Part shown: in pieces, positions 27,047 to 34,608 of the stretch
How the letters are laid out: each line of letters begins with the position of its first letter
Numbering within the stretch: the stretch's first letter is position 1
Assembly: GCF_900601905.1 (NCBI RefSeq)
Contig: NZ_UWFA01000416.1
Location: 682,001-746,000, forward strand
Source of the DNA: Pseudomonas viridiflava
Lineage (GTDB): Bacteria; Pseudomonadota; Gammaproteobacteria; Pseudomonadales; Pseudomonadaceae
DNA length: 64,000 nucleotides
Reading direction: 5' to 3'
Program-made: the position numbers and the translations under genes
Notes under the pieces: model-generated
Database searches by the model: none
Told to the model about the DNA's origin: nothing
The model's input: only the letters and a program-made list of their open reading frames with translations

Positions 27047-28567
27047 ATGCTCGACTTATTGCAGCAAGGCTTCGGTGCCGTTTTCTCACTCAACATCATG
27101 CTGCTGATGGCCATTGGCGTGGCCGTGGGCATCGTCTTTGGCGCGGTGCCAGGCCTGTCGGCGACCATGGCCGTCGCCCTGTGCCTGCCGTTGACCTTTA
27201 CGATGGGGCCACAAGCGGGCCTCTCGCTGCTGGTCGCGCTGTTTATCGGTGCCACGTCGGGAGGCCTGATCTCGGCGATCCTGCTCAAAATACCCGGGAC
27301 GCCCTCTTCTATCGCCACAGTGTTCGACGGCGGCCCGCTGATGGAGCAAGGCCATGGCGTCAAAGCCTTGGGCATCGGTATCGTGTTCTCCTTTCTGGGT
27401 ACGCTGTTCAGCATTGCAGCGTTGATGTCCATTGCCCCGCAGTTGGCCAAGGTGGCACTACGCTTCGGCCCGCATGAATATTTCGCGATTGCGGTGTTTT
27501 CCCTGACGCTGATTGCCACGCTGTCGGCCGGTTCCATGGCCAAAGGGTTGTTCGCCGGTGCGCTGGGCTTTGCCGCGTCGACGGTTGGCATCGCGCCTGT
27601 TGAAGCTATTCGCCGTTTCACCTTCGGTCTTCCCGAGCTGAACGGTGGCTTTTCTATGCTCACGGTAATGATCGGCATGTTCGCAGTGGCCGAGATTATC
27701 AAACTGGCCGAAAACGGCCGACACGCCACGCAGGGCAAGGCGCGCGCGGTGAGCATGAAGAACGTCAAGGGGTTTGGCTTCTCGCTCAAGGAATTTCGCG
27801 AGCAACTGCCCAACGCGTTTCGCTCCGGGCTGATCGGCCTGGGTATCGGCATTTTGCCGGGCATCGGCGCGGGCACCTCGAACCTGGTGGCTTACATCAT
27901 CGCCAAAAAGCGCGCCAAGGACCCGGACTCCTACGGCAAGGGCAATATCGGCGGCGTGGTGGCCAGTGAAACGGCTAACAATGCCGGGATCGGCGGGGCA
28001 ATGATGCCGCTGATGACCCTGGGTATTCCGGGAGACACCGTCACCGCGATCATGCTGGGCGGCTTCCTGATTCACGGTATCCAGCCCGGTCCGCTGCTGT
28101 TCATCAGCCAGGGGCCGTTGGTGTACACCATCTTTGCCGCGCTGATCGTGGCGACGTTCATGATGCTGTTCATGGAGTTCTATGGCCTGCGTCTGTTCAT
28201 CAAACTGTTGGACGTGCCTAAACACATCCTGCTGCCCATCATTCTGGTGCTCTGTGTAGTGGGCGCATTTGGCTTGTCCAGCCGCTTGTTCGATGTCTGG
28301 TCGATCCTGCTGTTCGGTGTGCTGGGTTATGCCTTCGTCAAGGCCGGTATGCCTGCGGCTCCGTTCATCATCGGATTTATTCTCGGGCCAATGGCAGAGA
28401 CCAACTTGCGTCGCGGTTTGATGCTGTCGGACGGCAACTTCATGTCCTTCCTCGCCAACCCCATCGCAGCATCGTTCCTGGGTCTCGCGGCGGCGTTCAT
28501 CATCTGGCAGGTTTACAGCGCCATGCGTCCGAAAAAGAGTGCGATAGACGAAATCCTGCGCACTTGA
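27047..28567 (+). CDS. tctA: tripartite tricarboxylate transporter large permease TctA
   Basis: This 506-residue permease has about 12 helices and the family motifs GAVPGLSATMAVALCLPLTF, GATSGGLISAILLKIPGTPSS and PGIGAGTSNLVAYI. The ATG at 27047 lies eight bases after AGGAG; a TTG two codons earlier is too close to that site. It is the last gene of tctCBA. A GC-rich imperfect stem at about 28572-28599 follows but lacks a T run. Confidence 0.9.
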   Translation: MLDLLQQGFGAVFSLNIMLLMAIGVAVGIVFGAVPGLSATMAVALCLPLTFTMGPQAGLSLLVALFIGATSGGLISAILLKIPGTPSSIATVFDGGPLMEQGHGVKALGIGIVFSFLGTLFSIAALMSIAPQLAKVALRFGPHEYFAIAVFSLTLIATLSAGSMAKGLFAGALGFAASTVGIAPVEAIRRFTFGLPELNGGFSMLTVMIGMFAVAEIIKLAENGRHATQGKARAVSMKNVKGFGFSLKEFREQLPNAFRSGLIGLGIGILPGIGAGTSNLVAYIIAKKRAKDPDSYGKGNIGGVVASETANNAGIGGAMMPLMTLGIPGDTVTAIMLGGFLIHGIQPGPLLFISQGPLVYTIFAALIVATFMMLFMEFYGLRLFIKLLDVPKHILLPIILVLCVVGAFGLSSRLFDVWSILLFGVLGYAFVKAGMPAAPFIIGFILGPMAETNLRRGLMLSDGNFMSFLANPIAASFLGLAAAFIIWQVYSAMRPKKSAIDEILRT

Positions 28568-28791
28568 TCAAAACAGCCCTCGCCGTCCGGAGGGGCTGGT
28601 TCGGCCATCTGGCTCACTGGATGGCCGACATGACTGCTCCGGCAGCCAGGGTGGCAAGGTCCTTCGCAAGCGTGTTGGACCCTGCTCCGCGACACAGGTC
28701 AGCGATACCCCCCTCTATACAAGCGGATTATTCGCACAACCTGCGGCATACTTCGCCATCGCATCGCCGCCCTCCTCTACCCGGACGTCAC

Positions 28792-29031
28792 ATGACACCC
28801 AACGCAGAACGCTACAACCCTTCCACCGAATATGCCGACAAGCTGATTTCACGCATTGGTCAGACGCCGTCGTGGATCGCCAAGCGCATCGGTGTAACCG
28901 ACAAGCGTATCCGTTACATCCTTGAAGGCGAGCGCACCGTCAAGGGCGAGACCACGCCGATTCAGATGACCTACACCGAGCAGTTTGCCCTTGAATGCCT
29001 GGCCGCCGAGGCCAGCGCGAAGAAGAGCTGA
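28792..29031 (+). CDS. small helix-turn-helix protein
   Basis: This is a 79-residue cytosolic protein. A helix-turn-helix-like stretch covers about residues 13-45 (YADKLISRIGQTPSWIAKRIGVTDKRIRYILEG) and resembles phage-repressor or XRE-like DNA-binding helices. No ligand domain is present. The ATG at 28792 is preferred; the upstream in-frame stretch is arginine-rich noise. It has its own terminator and is probably a small DNA-binding regulator. The function is unknown. Confidence 0.65.
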   Translation: MTPNAERYNPSTEYADKLISRIGQTPSWIAKRIGVTDKRIRYILEGERTVKGETTPIQMTYTEQFALECLAAEASAKKS

Positions 29032-29061
29032 GCCGCTCCCTGACGCTACACGTCAAACAGC

Positions 29062-29088
29062 AAAACCCGGCGCAAGGCCGGGTTTTTG
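29062..29088. terminator. bidirectional rho-independent terminator
   Basis: AAAACCCGG-CGCAAG-GCCGGGTTTTT has A and T runs on both sides. It lies between the small HTH gene (+) and the convergent NTF2-like gene (-), so it can serve both. Confidence 0.85.
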
Positions 29089-29109
29089 TTGGGTGGATCA
29101 ACGCCTGGC

Positions 29110-29628
29110 TTATTGACTGGCGTGTTTGGCCTGGGCCTCGGGCATCGCGGAAGAGTGGTGGTTGAGAATCTTCCACTGGCCGCCGATCTGCTCGTAAACG
29201 AAGGTGTAGCGCGCCTGGACCTGACGCTTGGTGCCCGCAGCTTCGGTCAGGGTGAAGGTGTAGACGCCGCTGTCCATGGCCACGTTGCTGCCCAACTGGC
29301 GGATCTCCCGATAGTTGATCTGACCGACCGGTTTCATCGGCAAAAAGTGCTCGAAGTAATTCTTGATTTGCGCAGGGGTGGCACGCACCTCGTTGGACAC
29401 CGTCGGTTGCAGCATCGCATTCGGCGAATAAAGGTCCACCACCGTTTGAGCGTTACCGGTCTGCAGCGCGCTATTCCAACGGTCGAACAGGCCGGCAATT
29501 TCGCGATCTTTCACGTTGCTCGGCTGTTCAGCCACAGAGCTGTAAAACTTCGGCGTGGTCTCTGCGGCTTGCACCATCGAGGCGCTGAAAGCACAGACGA
29601 GGGCTATAGCGGTAACGTTGAATTTCAT
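29110..29628 (-). CDS. exported NTF2-like (SgcJ/EcaC, DUF4440-type) protein
   Basis: This 172-residue protein has a signal peptide (MKFNVTAIALVCAFSASMVQA) followed by a SnoaL/NTF2-like alpha+beta barrel: REIAGLFDRWNSALQTGNAQTVVDLYSPNAML, and the closing YTFVYEQIGGQWKILNHHSSAMP. Related domains associate with CaMKII or act as scaffold folds; no catalytic role can be assigned. The ATG at 29628 has AGAGGAAA upstream. It is divergent from the sensor-kinase operon and single-gene. Confidence 0.82.
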   Translation of the reverse strand: MKFNVTAIALVCAFSASMVQAAETTPKFYSSVAEQPSNVKDREIAGLFDRWNSALQTGNAQTVVDLYSPNAMLQPTVSNEVRATPAQIKNYFEHFLPMKPVGQINYREIRQLGSNVAMDSGVYTFTLTEAAGTKRQVQARYTFVYEQIGGQWKILNHHSSAMPEAQAKHASQ

Positions 29629-29800
29629 GGCGGTGTTTCCTCTTGTGGTCGTTGAGCACACTTTGCCCCGCCAGCCACCTGCGAACATCGGCCAAATGGA
29701 GCTATTTACCTATGCCATCTGGCAGATAGCGCCACCCCCGATAACAGGCTTTAATGGCACGCCTGCGCCCGCAGACGCGCCCAACCGGAGCCGAAACCCG

Positions 29801-30982
29801 ATGTCCTTCTCCCACGACCCCGGTAATGCCCTGATCATTCGAACCCAATATCGGCAATCCCAGAGCCGTGCGGCACGCTTGCGCCTGTTGGTGGATACCG
29901 GCCAGGAGCTGAGCCGGCTGACGGCTGACGCCATGCGTGAGCACGTGTTGATGCGCGCCTGCGCGTTTCTCGCCATGGACCATGGCGTGCTGCTGGAATG
30001 GGACAGCGAAGGTCAGATTTGCATCACCGCGCAACATGGCAGCCGTGAGGGGCTCGGCAGCCTGGAGCACGTCGCCGCCCCGGACATGCGCACCCCGTGC
30101 TGGCATGAGACGCCGGACCAGGCCTTGGCCTGTTTGCTGCGAGTGCCGCTGCTGGGCAGTGACGGACAAACGTTTGGCGCTCTGCTGCTGGCCAACAGTG
30201 TCAGCCTGCAAGCCCCGGACAACGAAGACAGTGAATCCCTGCAACTGCTCGCCACGCTACTGGCGGCACACCTGGAAAACGCTCGGTTGCTGACCACGCT
30301 CAAGGGCAGGGATCGAACGTTGTCCGAGTTGGTGGACCGATTGCTGCGCGCCCAGGAAGACGAGCGCAAACGCGTGGCGTACGACCTGCATGACGGGCTG
30401 GCGCAAACCCTGGCGGGGCTGCATCAGCGCATGCAGGGTTTTGCCGGCAGGTGCCCACCCTTGCCGGGGACTCTGGACGCAGACCTGCAGGCGATTCTCG
30501 AACTGGCGCAGTATTGCGTCGGCGAGGGCCGGCAATTGATCAGCGGCCTGCGCCCGACCGTGCTTGATGATTTCGGCCTGATGAAGGCCGTGGATAAAGA
30601 GGCCGACCGCCTGCGTGAGGCCGGGATCAGCGTAAAGTGGACCCAGCGCTGCGAAGCACGCTTTGCCAGTCAGGTGGAAATTGCCTTGTTCCGCATCGCC
30701 CAGGAAGCCATCAACAACATCTTCAAACATGCCCGTGCCAGCCAGGTCAGACTGAGCCTTGAGCTGAGCGACAGCCAGGTGCTGTTGACGGTGGATGACA
30801 ACGGCACAGGCTTTGCCACCGAGCAGCGACTGCACACCGACAACGCCCAGCATCTGGGGCTGGCCACCATGCAGGAGCGGGCCAGCCTGCTGGGCGGCCA
30901 CTTCACCTGCACCAGCACCCTGGGCAAGGGTACCCGCCTGCACGCCCGCGTCCCCGCCCACTTTGATGGAACCTCCCAATGA
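29801..30982 (+). CDS. GAF-domain sensor histidine kinase, NarX-like (HisKA_3)
   Basis: This 393-residue soluble kinase has an N-terminal GAF-like sensor domain (about 28-165: LLVDTGQELSRLTADAMREHVLMRACAFLAMDHGVLLEW...VPLLGSDGQTFGALLLANS). It is followed by a HisKA_3 dimerisation helix with H197 in ERKRVAYDLHDGLAQTL and an ATPase domain (FRIAQEAINNIFKHARA...DDNGTGF). No membrane helix is visible, so the signal is cytosolic. The ATG at 29801 is preferred because the earlier frame is antisense to the neighbour. The stop overlaps the NarL-type regulator gene, its obvious partner. Confidence 0.88.
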   Translation: MSFSHDPGNALIIRTQYRQSQSRAARLRLLVDTGQELSRLTADAMREHVLMRACAFLAMDHGVLLEWDSEGQICITAQHGSREGLGSLEHVAAPDMRTPCWHETPDQALACLLRVPLLGSDGQTFGALLLANSVSLQAPDNEDSESLQLLATLLAAHLENARLLTTLKGRDRTLSELVDRLLRAQEDERKRVAYDLHDGLAQTLAGLHQRMQGFAGRCPPLPGTLDADLQAILELAQYCVGEGRQLISGLRPTVLDDFGLMKAVDKEADRLREAGISVKWTQRCEARFASQVEIALFRIAQEAINNIFKHARASQVRLSLELSDSQVLLTVDDNGTGFATEQRLHTDNAQHLGLATMQERASLLGGHFTCTSTLGKGTRLHARVPAHFDGTSQ

Positions 30983-31632
30983 CTCAGGTCTTGCGTCTGG
31001 TGCTGGCCGACGACCATGAAGTGACCCGCACCGGGTTCGTCGCGCTGCTCGCCGGGCATCCGCAATTCGAAGTGGTCGGCCAGGCCAGCAACGGCCAGGA
31101 AGCGGTAGACCTCTGTGAACAGTTGCTGCCCGACATCGTCATCCTTGACATCCGCATGCCGGTGCTCAATGGCCTGGGCGCGGCGCGTCTGCTGCAACAA
31201 CGCCTGCCCGCCGTCAAAGTAGTGATCTTCACCATGGATGACAGCGTCGATCATCTGGAAGCGGCGATGCACGCAGGCGCAGTCGGCTACCTGCTCAAGG
31301 ACGCCAGCCGCGCCGAAGTGATCGACGCCCTGCAGCAAGTTGCCGCCGGGGAGCAAGCGCTGGACAGCTCAGTGAGTGGCCGCCTGCTGCGACGCATGAC
31401 CGGGCGCAGTGCCAGCGCCGGCACGCCGACCGAAAACCTCACGCCTCGGGAACGCCAGGTGCTGAACCTGGTCGCCAACGGCATGAGTAACCGGCTGATT
31501 GGCGAAACCCTGGGCATCACCACCGGCACGGCCAAAGCCCACGTCGAGCGGGTGATCGGCAAACTCGGCGCGGCCGACCGCACTCAGGCGGCGGTGCGCG
31601 GTATCGCGCTGGGCCTGGTGGTCCAGCCATGA
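30979..31632 (+). CDS. NarL/FixJ-family response regulator
   Basis: This 217-residue regulator has a receiver with D11/D12 and phospho-acceptor D57 (IVILDIRMPVLNG), then a LuxR-type HTH (about 150-210: LTPRERQVLNLVANGMSNRLIGETLGITTGTAKAHVERVIGKLGA). It is coupled by ATGA overlaps to the GAF kinase before it and the hybrid kinase after it. It is the only protein of the four-gene operon with a DNA-binding domain, so it is the likely transcriptional output. Target genes are unknown. Confidence 0.9.
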   Translation: MTQVLRLVLADDHEVTRTGFVALLAGHPQFEVVGQASNGQEAVDLCEQLLPDIVILDIRMPVLNGLGAARLLQQRLPAVKVVIFTMDDSVDHLEAAMHAGAVGYLLKDASRAEVIDALQQVAAGEQALDSSVSGRLLRRMTGRSASAGTPTENLTPRERQVLNLVANGMSNRLIGETLGITTGTAKAHVERVIGKLGAADRTQAAVRGIALGLVVQP

Positions 31633-33956
31633 AAAAGCTGTACGCCCGGCACTGGGCCGACCTGCCCCTCAAGGGCAAGGCGCTGCTGGTCATCGCCTTG
31701 CCGCTGGTGGTGTTGCTGCTGTCGCTGGTGCTGATCTACACCACTGAACGCCAGACTGCCCGCGCCGAAGAAGACGTGCGCCGGGTATTGCGGGTTCAGG
31801 GCGACATTCAGACCGTGCACTCGCTGCTGGCCGAATCTGCCGCCAGCGTTCGCGGCTATCTGCTGACGCATCGGGATGATTTCCTGCCCGCCTACTTCAA
31901 GTCCCGGCCCCTGATCGAAGCGGCCCTGCTGCGCCTGGACAATAACGTGCAAGACGAGCGCGTACGGGCGCAACTGGCCGCGATCAAACCGTTGATCGAG
32001 AGCAAAATCGACGGGCTGGAAGACATGCTCCGGGGCGGCGAAGCCAGCCCCGACTCCATCAGCGACATCCTGATCAAGAACAAGCAAAGCCTTGATCAAT
32101 TGCGCGAGCACATCAGCAACATGCTGACGCTGGAGGAAAGCTTGCTGGCCGAGCGCACCGCCGCTGCCCTGACCAACCGCCAGCAACTGCTGCTCTCCAC
32201 CTGGCTGGCCGCCATTTGCGGGGTGTTCGGAGCCATTGTTGCGGTGCTGTTCCTGTCCAAGGGCATCGTCGAACGGGTTCAGCGCGTGCAGCGCAACGCG
32301 CAACGCCTGGCGCTGGGACGGCCGCTATTGCCACAACCACCGGACCACGACGAAATCGGCCAGCTGGGCACCCGGCTGGTGGAAGCCAGCCTGCTGCTGG
32401 CCGAGCGCGGACGGGCGCTGCGCGAGAACGAGGAACGTTTGCGACTGATCATCGACGGGGTCAAGGACTACGGGATTTTCGCCCTCGACACCCAGGGTCA
32501 TGTCACCAGTTGGAATGCCGGGGCCGAGCGCATCAAGGGCTACACCGAGCAGGAAATCATCGGTCAGCACTTCTCGGTGTTTTACCCGCCCGAGGAGCGC
32601 GCTCAGCAACCTGAAGTGGCACTGGGCAACGCCACTCGCGATGGCCATTACATGGAGGAAGCCTGGCGCAGTCGCAAGGACGGCAGCCGTTTCTGGGCCA
32701 GCGTGGTGATCACCGCGCAATACGACAGCACCGGCGCGCTACGCGGTTTCTCCAAGATCACCCGGGACATCACCGACCGACGCACCGCCGAGATTGCCCT
32801 GCGCGCCGCTCAGGAAGAATCCGAGCGGGCCAGCCGGGCCAAAAGTGAATTTCTCTCGCGGATGAGCCATGAGTTGCGCACCCCGCTCAACTCGATCCTG
32901 GGTTTCGCCCAGCTGCTGGACATGGACTCGCAGCCCGGACAGAAAGCCCGCATCGGCCATATCCTGCGCGCTGGCCAGCACTTGCTCAAGCTGATCAACG
33001 AAGTGCTGGACATCGCCAGGATCGAAGCCGGGCGTATGCCGCTGAACATCGAATCGGTGCCACTGGCCAGTGCACTGCAGGAAGCCATGAGTCTGGTCTC
33101 ACCCATGGCCGCCGACGGCAATATTCATCTGGCGCCGTTACCGCAGCTGCCCCCCGATCAGGGTGTGGTCGCCGACCGGCAACGCCTTACTCAGGTGCTG
33201 CTGAATTTGCTGTCCAATGCCATCAAGTACAACCTTGAGCACGGCCAGGTGAGCGTTGAGGTCACGGTTGATGGGCCGCGAGTGGCCGTGTCGATCTGCG
33301 ACACCGGCAAAGGCATTGCGCCGGACCGTCTGGCCCTGCTGTTCAAGCCCTTCGAGCGGCTCGAAACCGACCCTGGGGTAGAAGGCAGCGGACTTGGCCT
33401 GGCATTGAGCAAGAGCCTGCTGGAAATGATGAGCGGCAGCCTGACCGTGCACAGCCAGCCTGGCAGCGGCTCGCGATTTACCTTCGAGCTGCCGGCCGTA
33501 TTGGTGCAATACAGCGCAAAGCAGACCGTGGACGCCAGCGAAAGCTCGCCGTCCACGCCCCTGCCCGCCCCGCCAAAGGCGCAAGGCAAGCTGCTGTGCA
33601 TTGAAGAAAACCTCTCCAGCCTTACCCTGATTGAAACCTTGCTCGAACGTCGTCCGGGAATAAAGCTGTTGTCCAGCATGCAGGGCAAGCTGGGGCTGGA
33701 ACTTGCCGAGCGCCACGCGCCGCAGTTGATCCTGCTGGACGTCTCGCTGCCAGACATCGATGGCCTGGCCGTGCTCAAGCGTTTGCGCCAGTCACCAAAC
33801 ACCCGTTCTACCGCAGTGCTGATCATCACCGCTGACACCGGCGACCTGACCCGAGCCGCGCTGCGTGAGGCGGGCGCCACGGACGTGCTGCTCAAACCGA
33901 TGCATATTCCTTCGTTTCTGGCCCATCTGGACCTTTATTTCCCGGAGCACGTGTGA
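31629..33956 (+). CDS. CHASE3-PAS hybrid sensor histidine kinase with receiver
   Basis: This 775-residue inner-membrane kinase has TM1 at 18-37, a periplasmic CHASE3 domain at about 40-185, TM2 at about 190-210 and a short HAMP-like linker. A PAS domain follows at about 268-385 (VKDYGIFALDTQGHVTSWNAGAERIKGYTEQEIIGQHF), then HisKA with H414 (SRMSHELRTPLNS), an ATPase domain (LLSNAIKYNLEH, GSGLGLALSKS) and a C-terminal receiver with D704 (LILLDVSLPDIDG). Its start overlaps the upstream regulator's stop and its end overlaps the next regulator's GTG. It probably feeds the short response regulator encoded next or exchanges phosphate with the NarL regulator. Confidence 0.9.
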   Translation: MKKLYARHWADLPLKGKALLVIALPLVVLLLSLVLIYTTERQTARAEEDVRRVLRVQGDIQTVHSLLAESAASVRGYLLTHRDDFLPAYFKSRPLIEAALLRLDNNVQDERVRAQLAAIKPLIESKIDGLEDMLRGGEASPDSISDILIKNKQSLDQLREHISNMLTLEESLLAERTAAALTNRQQLLLSTWLAAICGVFGAIVAVLFLSKGIVERVQRVQRNAQRLALGRPLLPQPPDHDEIGQLGTRLVEASLLLAERGRALRENEERLRLIIDGVKDYGIFALDTQGHVTSWNAGAERIKGYTEQEIIGQHFSVFYPPEERAQQPEVALGNATRDGHYMEEAWRSRKDGSRFWASVVITAQYDSTGALRGFSKITRDITDRRTAEIALRAAQEESERASRAKSEFLSRMSHELRTPLNSILGFAQLLDMDSQPGQKARIGHILRAGQHLLKLINEVLDIARIEAGRMPLNIESVPLASALQEAMSLVSPMAADGNIHLAPLPQLPPDQGVVADRQRLTQVLLNLLSNAIKYNLEHGQVSVEVTVDGPRVAVSICDTGKGIAPDRLALLFKPFERLETDPGVEGSGLGLALSKSLLEMMSGSLTVHSQPGSGSRFTFELPAVLVQYSAKQTVDASESSPSTPLPAPPKAQGKLLCIEENLSSLTLIETLLERRPGIKLLSSMQGKLGLELAERHAPQLILLDVSLPDIDGLAVLKRLRQSPNTRSTAVLIITADTGDLTRAALREAGATDVLLKPMHIPSFLAHLDLYFPEHV

Positions 33957-34444
33957 ACACCGACCTGCGCATTCTGATCGTCGACGACCAACGGCCCAAT
34001 ATTGATCTGGTGGAGCAACTGCTGGTGCGCGAAGGGCTGACCAATGTCCTGAGCAGCACCCAGCCGCTTAAAACGCTGGACCTGTTCAACAGCTTCGAGC
34101 CGGATCTGGTAATCCTTGATTTGCACATGCCCGAGTTCGACGGCTTCGCGGTGCTGGAACAGCTCAACCGGCGTATCCCGGCCTGCGAATACCTGCCGAT
34201 CCTGGTGCTCACCGCTGACGCCACCCGCGACACCCGCCTGCGCGCCCTGGCACTCGGCGCCAAGGACTTCATCAGCAAACCGCTGGATGCGCTGGAAACC
34301 ATGCTCCGGGTCTGGAACCTGCTGGAGACTCGCGCCCTGTACAAGACGCTGCGTACCCTGGTGCCCGCCGAGCAGATCGAATTGCTGCGCCAGCATGGGG
34401 TCCGGGGTGCCGATGGGTTATTGGCGCGTGACGCCGATTGCTGA
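33953..34444 (+). CDS. response regulator with receiver domain and short C-terminal helix, no output domain
   Basis: This 163-residue protein begins with a GTG overlapping the hybrid kinase stop. The receiver has D11/D12, phospho-acceptor D56 (LVILDLHMPEFDG) and the KP loop FISKPLD. The tail ALETMLRVWNLLETRALYKTL resembles the linker that joins receivers to HD-GYP phosphodiesterase domains in RpfG-like proteins, but here the chain ends about 35 residues later. It may be a single-domain shuttle or a truncated RpfG relative. Its coupling to the hybrid kinase suggests it is the direct phospho-acceptor. Confidence 0.82.
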   Translation: MNTDLRILIVDDQRPNIDLVEQLLVREGLTNVLSSTQPLKTLDLFNSFEPDLVILDLHMPEFDGFAVLEQLNRRIPACEYLPILVLTADATRDTRLRALALGAKDFISKPLDALETMLRVWNLLETRALYKTLRTLVPAEQIELLRQHGVRGADGLLARDADC

Positions 34445-34529
34445 AGATTGCGGCCAGACCATTCCGTTTTATGCGCTTACTTTCTACCGATTCCGACAAG
34501 GCCAGGAAACTATTCCTACAAGCAAGACG

Positions 34530-34560
34530 CATTCGCGAATGATTCCGAGTACTATTCGCG
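34530..34560. promoter_or_regulatory. clustered inverted repeats upstream of the second TonB receptor
   Basis: A perfect 12-base palindrome CATTCGCGAATG (34530-34541) is followed 12 bases later by another ATTCGCG (34554-34560). The CGCGAAT/ATTCGCG arms therefore also form a larger inverted repeat over 34534-34560. The cluster ends 48 bases before the receptor ATG, where a repressor or activator would act. It is not a good Fur box. Confidence 0.45.
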
Positions 34561-34608
34561 CGATTTTGTTTGATTCCCCACTGCCCTCTGTTCAGGATCG
34601 TCCCGTCG

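Noticed and set aside
28572..28599. GC-rich stem after tctA as a terminator
   Set aside because: The stem is imperfect and no T run follows, so it is only mentioned under tctA.
28564..28791. 76-codon N-terminal extension of the small HTH protein
   Set aside because: Arg/His-rich sequence without conservation signs; the ATG at 28792 begins a compact family-like protein.
29713..29724. TGCCA-TC-TGGCA dyad before the GAF kinase gene
   Set aside because: Short arms; too likely by chance to list as an operator.
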